Shown piece by piece: positions 1-6,819 of a DNA stretch of 12,214 nucleotides. Made by a program: the position numbers and the translations under genes. Every line of letters begins with the position of its first letter. Positions within the stretch are counted from its first letter, which is position 1. The DNA comes from RGIG2560 sp964418385 (lineage in GTDB: Bacteria > Patescibacteriota > Microgenomatia > UBA1400 > PJMF01), in the NCBI GenBank assembly GCA_964418385.1, contig CAYQLH010000027.1, positions 1-12,214 of the forward strand, read 5' to 3'. The notes under the pieces are model-generated. The model saw only the letters and a program-made list of their open reading frames with translations. It was not told the DNA's origin and made no database searches.

Positions 1-1042
1 CAGTGACATGGATGGTTAAATTGTCATTGGCGTAAGGTTCGTTGTAAGTCGCGATTGAGGCTTGAGTTTGGACAGCGCGCACTGGGTATTTGCCGATCGT
101 GGTTTCTTCCGAAAGCATAACGGCATCGGTGCCATCAAAGATAGCGTGAGCGACGTCTGAAACTTCGGCTCTGGTGGGACGCGGGCTGTCGGTCATGCTT
201 TTCAGCATCTGGGTGGCAGTAATAACTGGTTTGGCTAGAGTACGGCACAGATCAATAATCTTATTTTGCCAGAAAACAAGCTCTTGGTAAGGCATTTCGA
301 CGCCGAGATCGCCGCGGGCGACCATGACGCTGTCTGACGCTTTGACAATTTCTTCAAGATTATCGAGGGCAGCTTGAGTTTCAATTTTGGAGACAATTTG
401 CGCATCAATACCACGTTTGTCGAGTTCGCGACGCAAAAATTTGATGTCGTGAGCATCACGGACAAAAGAGAGACCGACAAAATCGACTAAACCAGAATCT
501 TTGGCACCGTCAAGTTGCTCGTAGTCAGCATCGACCAGCGACGGCATATCGATAGTGACGCCAGGAACATTCATAGTTTTGCGGTGTTTGACCGTGCAAC
601 CAGTGAGTGATTTAAGCACCAGGTGATCGTTTTGTTTGCTGGCAACTTCGAGTTCACAAGCACCGTCATCGAGCAAAACCATGTTGCCAACTTGCAAAGT
701 TTCCACCACGTTTTGGGGGATGAGAACTTTTTTAACAGCGTCGAGGTTGGTGTTGTAAGTAAAAATACAAGTTTCGCCTTCAGCGAGATCAAATGGTTTT
801 TCGTCAGGCAAATTGATACGAATTTCTGGACCCTGCAAATCAAGTAAAATGCCGATGCTAACGTTTTTTTCGCGAGCAACTTTGCGCACACGAGCGATGC
901 GTTCTTGGTGCCAGGCGGGGCTGGAATGCTTGGTGTTGAAACGAGCAACGTTCATGCCGGCGTCGATGAGTTTAGCGATGGTTTCTTCAGAATCAGTAGC
1001 TGGACCGATAGTTGAGACTAATTTGGTTAATTTCTCGGGCAT
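1..1042 (-). CDS. pyk: Pyruvate kinase, N-terminal 347 residues (partial)
   Basis: Catalyses phosphoenolpyruvate + ADP to pyruvate + ATP, the last glycolytic step, in the cytoplasm. The frame is open from an ATG at 1042 to the window edge, so about a quarter of a typical 470-residue enzyme, mainly the C-terminal regulatory domain, is not seen. Visible family motifs are STIGPAT near residue 10, MNVARFN 30-36, DLQGPEIR 68-75, NVPGV 158-162 at the end of the B domain, SKIET 218-222 (catalytic Lys/Glu), ARGDLGVE 242-249, ATQMLKSM 276-283, and PTRAEVSDVAHAIFDGTDA from 289. An AAAGG site sits 4 nt before the ATG. The gene lies 100 bp downstream of lon on the same strand and has its own extended -10. 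Residues at the monovalent-cation site are unusual (Lys38, Leu69, Gln70, Ile76 with Glu73 kept); see findings. The family assignment is secure. Confidence 0.95.
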   Translation of the reverse strand, partial: MPEKLTKLVSTIGPATDSEETIAKLIDAGMNVARFNTKHSSPAWHQERIARVRKVAREKNVSIGILLDLQGPEIRINLPDEKPFDLAEGETCIFTYNTNLDAVKKVLIPQNVVETLQVGNMVLLDDGACELEVASKQNDHLVLKSLTGCTVKHRKTMNVPGVTIDMPSLVDADYEQLDGAKDSGLVDFVGLSFVRDAHDIKFLRRELDKRGIDAQIVSKIETQAALDNLEEIVKASDSVMVARGDLGVEMPYQELVFWQNKIIDLCRTLAKPVITATQMLKSMTDSPRPTRAEVSDVAHAIFDGTDAVMLSEETTIGKYPVRAVQTQASIATYNEPYANDNLTIHVT

Positions 1043-1125
1043 AATGCCTTTCTGCGCGGTGCGCCTAATTTTAATCTGAGGCCGTTTGGCAAAACCGGAA
1101 AATCTCGCCACTGGCGCTAGTTTCT

Positions 1126-1136
1126 ATTGTATCACA
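1126..1136 (-). promoter_or_regulatory. Extended -10 promoter for pyk
   Basis: On the minus strand this reads TGTGATACAAT: a TG-N motif directly before a TACAAT -10. It begins 7 bp past the lon stop codon. The predicted start near 1119 gives a leader of about 77 nt. That leader contains a small CGCC-AGT-GGCG hairpin and an imperfect CCG/CGG hairpin before the AAAGG site. No convincing -35 is visible. Read-through from lon is also possible. Confidence 0.55.
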
Positions 1137-1142
1137 CGTTTG

Positions 1143-3524
1143 TCACTTTTGCTGGGTAGTTTTACGTTTGGCGTTTTTGACTGGTTCCAGCGCAATTTCC
1201 AGGTTTTCTTGGACGGACTTGGTGGGAACAAAGCGGATATTTTGTTTGATTTCATCTGGTATATCCACCAAATCACGCTGGTTATCCCAAGGAATACACA
1301 CGATTTTGCAGCCAGCGCGGGCGGCAGCAATGGATTTTTCTTTGAGTCCACCGATACGTAAAACTTTGCCACGCAGCGTCACTTCACCTGTCATCGCGAC
1401 GTCCTTTTTGACTGGTCGACCGGTGAGAGCAGAAACTAAAGCAGTGACCATGGTGACGCCAGCTGACGGACCGTCTTTGGGCACGGCACCTTCTGGTACG
1501 TGGATGTGGACGTCAGTGTGGTCGAGCTTTTTGATGGTGAGGCCAAAGGTTTTGGCGTGAGAGCGGACGTAGGTCATGGCAGCTTGAGCGGATTCTTTCA
1601 TGACGTCACCCAACTGGCCGGTGAGTTTGAGTTCCCCTTTACCTTCAGAGGTCGCGACTTCAATAAAAAGGACATCGCCGCCGACACTTGTCCAAGCGAG
1701 ACCGGTAGCGACGCCGACTTCGTTAGCTTGATTTTTGATGGAAACATCGTACTTTTCTGGACCAAGATAGGCGGTTAGCTTTTTCTTGTCCACGGTGATT
1801 TTTTTGAGGCGTTTGTGAGCCACAAGTTGGCGAGCGGCCTTGCGCATAATTTTGTCCAGCATCCGGGAAAGTTCGCGCACACCCGCTTCTTTGGTGTAAT
1901 TTTCGATAATTTCGGTCAGAATGGGGGCGGAGATTTCGATTTGTGCCGGCTTGAGACCGCTGTTGACGAGCGATTCTGGCAAGAGATATTTTTGGGCAAT
2001 GATTTTCTTTTCGGAGACGGTGTAACCGGCGTAGTTGATGATTTCCATACGGTCGAGCAAAGCATCGGGAATGTCGGTAGTATTGGCTGTGGCGATAAAG
2101 ATAATTTGCGAAAGATCGTAAGGCATGTCGAGGTAATGATCTTCAAAAGTCTTATTTTGAGAAGGGTCGAGCACCTCTAGGAGCGCGGCTGACGGATCGC
2201 CGTGATAGTCGTAATCCATTTTGTCAATTTCGTCAAGCATAAAGACCGGGTTGCTGGTGCCGGCTTGCTTGAGCCCACTGATAATCCGACCAGCCATGGC
2301 GCCTACGTAAGTGCGGCGGTGACCACGGATTTCGGCTTCATCGCGAACGCCGCCGAGAGAAATGCGCGCAAATTTGCGACCCAAGGCAGTGGCGATACTT
2401 TGACCGATACTGGTTTTACCTACGCCTGGCGGGCCCACAAAACACAAAATTGTGGGTTTGTCGATGGTTTTGTGTTGCAATTGGTGCAGTTTGAGAACGG
2501 CGATATACTCGAGAATGCGATCTTTAACTTCTTGAAGACCGTAGTGCGAATCATTAAGAATTTTTTCAGATTGTGACAAGTCTAAAACGTCTTGGCTGTA
2601 TTTACCCCAAGGCAGATCGAAGACAGTATCGAGCCAGTTGCGCAGATACGAGCTTTCGGGATTGAAAGACGAGGTGGAGCGGAATTTCTTGAGTTCTTTA
2701 TTGATTTTTTTCTTAATTTCTTCTGGAGCATCAAGATTTTTAAGCTTTGTTTCGTACTCACTGGCGTCGTCACCTTCATCGGTGGTTTCCCCGAGTTCTT
2801 TTTGGATCATTGCCAGGCGTTCGCGCAAAATATTTTCGCGCATATTTTTTTCCATTTGCTCGTGTGCTTTTTCAATGACGTCGGTTTCGATTTTGGCCAC
2901 TTGAGTTTCGGTGGTGATCATGGTCATTGTGAGTTTGATCCGTTCGCTGACTTTGATAGTTTCCAAGAGTTTTTGTTTATCGTCGGCGGAGGAGGCAAGC
3001 ATATTGCCAATGTGGTCACAGACTTGTCCGGGTGGGAGAATGCGCAAGAAAGTGACAACGTCTTCTGGCTTAGAGTTGTTGCCGATGGCGACAAGTTGCA
3101 CAAAATCGTCAATCAGGTGTGAACGCAAGACTTCCATCTGGTTGCGGGAGATGTCATAATCATCTTCGAGCACTTGAATTTTGGCAAATTGAGCGTGGTC
3201 GCGCATATCAGTCCACTCGAGAACTTTGGCGCGGTGAAGAGCGGTGACAGTGACATTGTAGGAGTTGTCTTTGGTTTGATGAACGATTTGTCCGATACGA
3301 GCCAAAATGCCAACAGCGTGAAGATCTTTGGGTGCGGGTTCGTCGATATCGGGGCGGATTTGCGAGGTGATAAACACGAGACTGTCGGTTTGAGCGCTGG
3401 CGCGGATGGCAGCGCGAGAGAGTTCGCGGCCAAATTTCATTTCGGTTTGCATTCCAGGGAAAAGGACGCCTTCGCGCAAGGGTGCGACAGGCAAAAGATG
3501 CGTTTGTTTGATCTGTTTTGGCAT
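1143..3524 (-). CDS. lon: ATP-dependent Lon protease (LonA type)
   Basis: A cytoplasmic AAA+ serine protease that unfolds and degrades misfolded and regulatory proteins. The 793 residues match the usual length. An N-terminal substrate-binding domain (about 8-200) is followed by a helical, coiled-coil-like stretch (about 205-290). The AAA+ module has Walker A GPPGVGKT at 364-371 and Walker B VFMLDEID at 427-434. In the C-terminal protease domain, the motif PKDGPSAG places the catalytic Ser at 687, and GGLKEK places the catalytic Lys at 730; the 43-residue spacing equals that of E. coli Ser679/Lys722. The tail is short and basic. The ATG at 3524 lies 7 nt after a TATAAT, so the transcript should be leaderless; no Shine-Dalgarno sequence is seen. 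The gene is divergent from the yibE/F gene and followed by pyk. Confidence 0.98.
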   Translation of the reverse strand: MPKQIKQTHLLPVAPLREGVLFPGMQTEMKFGRELSRAAIRASAQTDSLVFITSQIRPDIDEPAPKDLHAVGILARIGQIVHQTKDNSYNVTVTALHRAKVLEWTDMRDHAQFAKIQVLEDDYDISRNQMEVLRSHLIDDFVQLVAIGNNSKPEDVVTFLRILPPGQVCDHIGNMLASSADDKQKLLETIKVSERIKLTMTMITTETQVAKIETDVIEKAHEQMEKNMRENILRERLAMIQKELGETTDEGDDASEYETKLKNLDAPEEIKKKINKELKKFRSTSSFNPESSYLRNWLDTVFDLPWGKYSQDVLDLSQSEKILNDSHYGLQEVKDRILEYIAVLKLHQLQHKTIDKPTILCFVGPPGVGKTSIGQSIATALGRKFARISLGGVRDEAEIRGHRRTYVGAMAGRIISGLKQAGTSNPVFMLDEIDKMDYDYHGDPSAALLEVLDPSQNKTFEDHYLDMPYDLSQIIFIATANTTDIPDALLDRMEIINYAGYTVSEKKIIAQKYLLPESLVNSGLKPAQIEISAPILTEIIENYTKEAGVRELSRMLDKIMRKAARQLVAHKRLKKITVDKKKLTAYLGPEKYDVSIKNQANEVGVATGLAWTSVGGDVLFIEVATSEGKGELKLTGQLGDVMKESAQAAMTYVRSHAKTFGLTIKKLDHTDVHIHVPEGAVPKDGPSAGVTMVTALVSALTGRPVKKDVAMTGEVTLRGKVLRIGGLKEKSIAAARAGCKIVCIPWDNQRDLVDIPDEIKQNIRFVPTKSVQENLEIALEPVKNAKRKTTQQK

Positions 3525-3531
3525 ACTCGGT

Positions 3532-3559
3532 ATTATACCACAGTTTTTAGCAGGGTCAA
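3532..3559 (-). promoter_or_regulatory. lon promoter, predicted leaderless
   Basis: On the minus strand a -35 TTGACC (3554-3559) is followed after 16 bp by TATAAT (3532-3537), which is preceded by TGTGG (extended -10). Counting 7 nt from the -10 puts transcription start at about 3525, one base before the lon ATG. This is the best-formed promoter in the window. Confidence 0.75.
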
Positions 3560-3593
3560 GTGGTAATTGCTAAATTTGGACGTGGGGGCTGTG

Positions 3594-3699
3594 AAGTTTT
3601 TCGAGTGAAAACGAAAAAAATGGCAAAAAATAGCCCAAATTTGACGCTTAGTAGAGTAAAAAGAGCTTAAAACGGCAAAAACTTATAAGTTTTTCGAGT
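3594..3699. repeat. 13-bp direct repeat in the lon-yibE/F spacer
   Basis: AAGTTTTTCGAGT occurs at 3594-3606 and again at 3687-3699, 93 bp apart. The first copy starts a TTTTTCG...CGAAAAA inverted repeat with an 8-nt loop. The second lies within the overlapping palindromes at 3677-3709. The spacer is AT-rich and I see no gene in it. Confidence 0.6.
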
Positions 3700-3709
3700 T
3701 AACTCGAAA
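3677..3709. repeat. Two overlapping perfect 18-bp palindromes
   Basis: AAAAACTTATAAGTTTTT (3677-3694) overlaps TTTCGAGTTAACTCGAAA (3692-3709); both are perfect. They sit about 50-80 bp upstream of the predicted yibE/F transcription start, on the side where an activator or repressor could bind. They have no T-tract of terminator type. Confidence 0.65.
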
Positions 3710-3740
3710 TTGTGTTGGCTTGATTGTTTGTCTTGACCAG

Positions 3741-3751
3741 TGTGATATAAT
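3741..3751 (+). promoter_or_regulatory. yibE/F promoter, predicted leaderless
   Basis: TGTGATATAAT is an extended -10. Seven nt past the hexamer is position 3758, exactly the G of the GTG start codon. A TTGACC at 3733-3738 is only 7 bp away, too close to act as a -35, so recognition would rest on the extended -10. Confidence 0.65.
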
Positions 3752-3757
3752 GGGAAA

Positions 3758-4879
3758 GTGAAAATTGGAAAAAAAGTTAAAGTAGTGAGCAAAAACGCGT
3801 TTGTAGCGGTGTTTTTTTGGTGCTTGTCTTTTGCTGGTGTGCAGGCAAGTGAAAACATGGAGGCAGTGGTGACACGAGTGGTGGACACCAAAACGGTGGT
3901 TCCCGCTGGTGGTGGCGAGGAGCAAGTGATCCAGAAATTGGAGCTGATGGTCACCAGTGGCGAGGAAAAAGGGAAAAATGTGACCTTGGAAAACGATCAC
4001 GCGCCGGTCAATAGTCGGGGCGAATACGTTGCTGGTGACAGAGTAGTACTTTATCACCAGGCGGACAGCGAGAATTATACGATTGCTGACGTGGTGCGGC
4101 GTCCGGTTTTAGGCTGGCTGTTTTTACTTTTTGTGGTGTGCGCGGTCGCCGTGGGTCGCTGGCAAGGCTTGACATCGCTTTTGGGCTTGGCGGCGTCTTT
4201 TGTGCTGATATTTTTTGGGGTGGTGCCCAAAATTGCGGCAGGAGCTAACCCCGTCTTGGTGGTGATTGCGGGGTGTGCGGTGATTATTCCAGTGATGTTT
4301 TTGCTGGCACACGGGTGGAATCGGACCACACTGGTGGCAATGGTGGCGACTTTGTTGGCGATGTTGGCGACGGGTTTGATTATTGTGCTTTTTGTGAACT
4401 GGGCAGGTTTAACGGGTTTGGCTTCCGAAGAAGCGGGTTTTTTGCTGGCGATGTATCCGGGTTTGATTGATTTTCGCGCTTTGCTGATCGCAGGTATGCT
4501 TTTTGCCACGCTGGGTGTTTTGGATGATGTCACCATTTCTCAGGCAGCAATTGTGAGCGAACTGAAAAAAAACTCTCCAGAACTTTCGGGCATGCAGCTT
4601 TACACGCAAGCGAGTAAAATTGGGCGCGACCACATTGCATCGATGATTAACACTTTGATTTTGGTGTACGCGGGGGCCAGTTTTCCTCTTTTGTTGCTTT
4701 TTAATCAGTCGAGTGAAAGTTTGAGTTTGGTGCTTAATTACGAATTGATCGCTGACGAAGTGGTGCGAACACTTACAGGCAGTATTGGCTTGATTTTGGC
4801 AGTGCCGCTGACAACGTTTTTGGCGGTGCTGGTGGAGCAACACGTGGCGAGAAAGCATCATGCCAAGGCGAAAAAGTAG
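3758..4879 (+). CDS. YibE/F family membrane protein
   Basis: A 373-residue inner-membrane protein of the YibE/F family, whose biochemical role is not settled (a transport role has been suggested). Residues 1-30 look like a signal peptide or first span: basic KIGKKVK, then a hydrophobic stretch ending in VQA. An exported segment rich in short strands follows (about 31-112). About seven hydrophobic spans come next: roughly 115-133, 137-156, 163-184, 188-213, 236-254, 294-315 and 336-358. The loop GVLDDVTISQ (253-262) is a family-like conserved motif. The C-terminus is basic and His-rich (HVARKHHAKAKK). The GTG at 3758 is favoured because it keeps the signal sequence and coincides with the predicted transcription start. 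murB follows 13 bp after the stop, so the two are probably co-transcribed. Confidence 0.85.
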   Translation: MKIGKKVKVVSKNAFVAVFFWCLSFAGVQASENMEAVVTRVVDTKTVVPAGGGEEQVIQKLELMVTSGEEKGKNVTLENDHAPVNSRGEYVAGDRVVLYHQADSENYTIADVVRRPVLGWLFLLFVVCAVAVGRWQGLTSLLGLAASFVLIFFGVVPKIAAGANPVLVVIAGCAVIIPVMFLLAHGWNRTTLVAMVATLLAMLATGLIIVLFVNWAGLTGLASEEAGFLLAMYPGLIDFRALLIAGMLFATLGVLDDVTISQAAIVSELKKNSPELSGMQLYTQASKIGRDHIASMINTLILVYAGASFPLLLLFNQSSESLSLVLNYELIADEVVRTLTGSIGLILAVPLTTFLAVLVEQHVARKHHAKAKK

Positions 4880-4892
4880 CAAGGATGCGCAC

Positions 4893-5831
4893 ATGCACAA
4901 AGTGAATGAGAGTTTAGCAGCGTGGACAACTTTCCGCATTGGTGGAAAGGCGCGGGATTTTTGGGTGATCAGCAGTGAGAGTGAACTTGAGGAAGCATGG
5001 CAAGCCGCCAGCGGACGCAGACCAGTGATTTTGGGTGGTGGCAGTAATGTGCTTTTACCAGATGAAGATTTGGATTTAGTTTGGAAAATGGGACGTTGCG
5101 CCAGCGCTTGGGAACGGGTGGATGAGTACGCAGTACGCGTCTGGGCAGGCAATCAGACAGCGGCGACAGCGTGGTCGCTGGTGCGGGCGGGGCTGGGTGG
5201 GTGGGCCGAAATGACAACTCTGCCTGGCACGATAGGTGGGGCGGTGGTAGGTAACGCGCACGCTGGTGGAATGCTGATAGGTGAACGGGTAGTCCGAGTG
5301 GAAACCGTTAAGGTCAGCGATGGTCAAAAACATGTGTGGTTGGGTCAAGATGGAGCGTGGGGTTACGATCGCTCGCGTTTCCAGGAGATACCGGAAGCGG
5401 TGATTACTTGGGTGGATTTACGCGTGGATCCGGGGCAAGATCCGGCGGTGATGACGCAAGTGGCGCGAGAACTGATGGCCCGCAAGCGGCAAACGCAAGA
5501 TCCGAGTGAGCCGAGCGCGGGCTGTTTTTGGCAAAACGTGCCCAATGACTCTCGTTTACGAGCACTGTGGCCAGAAATGGCAACGCGATCATTGATTCCT
5601 TCTGGATGGATTGTGGAACAATCAGGTGTAGAAATACCGTCGACAGCAATTGTAACTCTGGGTAAGCATCGGGCCTACTTGGTAAATCGTGGTGGTGCGA
5701 CTGCGGGTCAAGTACGTCAAGTGGCAGCACAGATCAGGCAATGGGTGGGAGAAAAGTTTGACGTTTGGTTGGAAACTGAAGTTGTCGTTTTGGATCAAAA
5801 TGGTCGGCGTTTATCGGCAGCTGAGCTTTAA
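4893..5831 (+). CDS. murB: UDP-N-acetylenolpyruvoylglucosamine reductase
   Basis: A FAD-dependent enzyme that uses NADPH to reduce UDP-GlcNAc-enolpyruvate to UDP-MurNAc, an early cytoplasmic step of peptidoglycan synthesis. Motifs in the 312-residue product are TTFRIGGKARDF (12-23), GGGSNVLL (48-55), LPGTIGGAVVGNAHA (110-124), YDRSRF (158-163), PSAGCFWQNV (207-216), GWIVEQSG (238-245), NRGGATAGQV (265-274) and the C-terminal LETEV with its acidic catalytic position. The proton-donor position, usually Ser, is Cys211. The usual Tyr-Arg-X-Ser reads Tyr-Asp-Arg-Ser. An in-frame ATG at 4860 would overlap yibE/F, but the ATG at 4893 has AAGGA 7 nt upstream and fits normal MurB N-termini, so I chose it. 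The 3' end overlaps the convergent ygjP-like gene by 4 bp. Confidence 0.93.
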   Translation: MHKVNESLAAWTTFRIGGKARDFWVISSESELEEAWQAASGRRPVILGGGSNVLLPDEDLDLVWKMGRCASAWERVDEYAVRVWAGNQTAATAWSLVRAGLGGWAEMTTLPGTIGGAVVGNAHAGGMLIGERVVRVETVKVSDGQKHVWLGQDGAWGYDRSRFQEIPEAVITWVDLRVDPGQDPAVMTQVARELMARKRQTQDPSEPSAGCFWQNVPNDSRLRALWPEMATRSLIPSGWIVEQSGVEIPSTAIVTLGKHRAYLVNRGGATAGQVRQVAAQIRQWVGEKFDVWLETEVVVLDQNGRRLSAAEL

Positions 5832-6502
5832 TGCTTGAGAATTTGGCGGTGGCGCTTATAATCACCGTCGTATTTGGCTACCAGAGCCCAAAATCTAGCG
5901 GAATGATCGCGATGTACAAAATGTGCGAGTTCGTGGATGAGGACGTAGTCAATCACTGCTGGCTCGTAGTGCACGAGATGCCAGTTAAAATTGAGATCGC
6001 CTTGATAAGTGCAGCTGCCCCAACGGGTAGATTGGTTTTTGAGGGAAATGCGCCCTATGGGCATTTCAAGTTGCATTTTGGTATGCAGTTGCGGTAAACG
6101 TGTGGAAATATAGGTGCGCAGAGTGTTTTTGGAAAATTTTTCCAAAAGGGCGGTTTCATTTGACGTGAGGACAACATCGTTTTTGGGCTCCAGAAGATAG
6201 CGAGAATTATTATAAACAAGTTGTTTGCCGAGGATTTGCCAACCGCTGGTCAACTTGGGATCATAACGAAATTCAAGGGTGTATTCGTGGCCGAAAAGTT
6301 GGTAAGGTCCGCCTTGATAGGCGGGACGGCGGGGACGTTTGGCTTGCTCGCTTTTGATCCAGCCGGCATTTTCGTGCAAAAATTGTTCAATGACGCGTCT
6401 GGTGGCGAAAACAGGCGCTGTGACGACGACTTCGCCTTCATGATTAACCGTAATTTTGAGCCGCAAAGTACGCGGGTTCTTTTTGAGCTTGTAATCTACC
6501 AT
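5828..6502 (-). CDS. YgjP-like zinc metallopeptidase domain protein
   Basis: A 224-residue protein of the YgjP/DUF45 family, putative zinc-dependent peptidases. The decisive motif is HELAH at 190-194 (two His ligands and the catalytic Glu), with a likely third ligand in DHSARFW (His200). Upstream, STRWGSC (158-164) is typical of this family just before the helix bearing the HExxH. The N-terminal half (about 1-110) is the usual strand-rich region. No signal peptide or membrane span is seen, so it is probably cytoplasmic. The physiological substrate is unknown. The start at 6502 lies 6 bp after the ferredoxin-like stop with no good Shine-Dalgarno, suggesting translational coupling in a two-gene operon. 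Confidence 0.9.
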   Translation of the reverse strand: MVDYKLKKNPRTLRLKITVNHEGEVVVTAPVFATRRVIEQFLHENAGWIKSEQAKRPRRPAYQGGPYQLFGHEYTLEFRYDPKLTSGWQILGKQLVYNNSRYLLEPKNDVVLTSNETALLEKFSKNTLRTYISTRLPQLHTKMQLEMPIGRISLKNQSTRWGSCTYQGDLNFNWHLVHYEPAVIDYVLIHELAHFVHRDHSARFWALVAKYDGDYKRHRQILKH

Positions 6503-6508
6503 ATGAAT

Positions 6509-6736
6509 TTACTCAAGACTGATGGCGCCACCACAGCAGACATCAGGGAGCATGCTGGCATCGACGCCTTCTGGCAGATCGCGACTGAGGCGCGAGCCGT
6601 CCACCTGAGCGTCTTGTAGCTTGGCCAGACCGGTAGTTTCGTCGGCGGCGAAAAGGTCAACACCGAGAGTGGAATTAAAACCAACACAGGCCAAGCAGCC
6701 AATACATTTACTTTGATCTTGAACGATTTTTGTCAT
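6509..6736 (-). CDS. Single-cluster 4Fe-4S ferredoxin-like protein
   Basis: A 75-residue acidic protein. Cysteines at 11, 14 and 17 (CIGCLAC) plus a distant Cys at 67 or 68 (DVCCGGAISLE) can supply the four ligands of one 4Fe-4S cluster. The second-cluster CxxC and the usual Cys-Pro after the first motif are absent. The last ligand is in CCGGAI, where most ferredoxins have CPVGAI. It is probably a small cytoplasmic electron carrier; its partner is not evident from the neighbours. An upstream in-frame ATG at 6757 would place the TATAAT inside the coding region, so the ATG at 6736, 3 nt from the predicted transcription start, is preferred. The ygjP-like gene follows after 6 bp. Confidence 0.85.
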   Translation of the reverse strand: MTKIVQDQSKCIGCLACVGFNSTLGVDLFAADETTGLAKLQDAQVDGSRLSRDLPEGVDASMLPDVCCGGAISLE

Positions 6737-6745
6737 ATTGTCTTG

Positions 6746-6756
6746 ATTATACCACA
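6746..6756 (-). promoter_or_regulatory. Promoter of the ferredoxin-ygjP-like operon
   Basis: The minus strand reads TGTGGTATAAT, identical to the lon and secE -10 elements. The predicted start at about 6739 leaves a 3-nt leader before the ATG at 6736. There is no Shine-Dalgarno and no clear -35. Confidence 0.7.
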
Positions 6757-6790
6757 AAAGTGCATGAAAAAAGTGAGGAATTTTGTGGTA
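6750..6790. repeat. 10-bp inverted repeat joining two divergent promoters
   Basis: TACCACAAAA (6750-6759) and TTTTGTGGTA (6781-6790) form a perfect inverted repeat with a 21-bp gap. Each arm includes the upstream part of one extended -10, so the two divergent promoters are mirror images at their TTTTGTGGTA part. Confidence 0.65.
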
Positions 6791-6794
6791 AGAT
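6784..6794 (+). promoter_or_regulatory. Promoter of the kinase-tpiA operon
   Basis: TGTGGTAAGAT is an extended -10 variant of the element used elsewhere in the window. The predicted start near 6801 gives a 19-nt leader that carries AAAGGAG, so this unit would use a Shine-Dalgarno rather than a leaderless start. Confidence 0.55.
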
Positions 6795-6819
6795 AACTTA
6801 TCTTGGACGGAAAGGAGAT

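Noticed and set aside
2592..3122. 176-codon plus-strand open frame antisense to lon
   Set aside because: It lies wholly inside lon, has no family motifs, and its Phe/Asp/Gly-rich composition is what an antisense frame of a Glu/Lys-rich gene produces. The same applies to other frames antisense to lon, yibE/F and murB.
3733..3738. TTGACC as the -35 for yibE/F
   Set aside because: It is only 7 bp from the -10, incompatible with normal 16-18 bp spacing.
6730..6819. Longer start (6730) for the kinase
   Set aside because: The extra 30 residues would span the divergent promoter region and its -10, while AAAGGAG supports the ATG at 6820.
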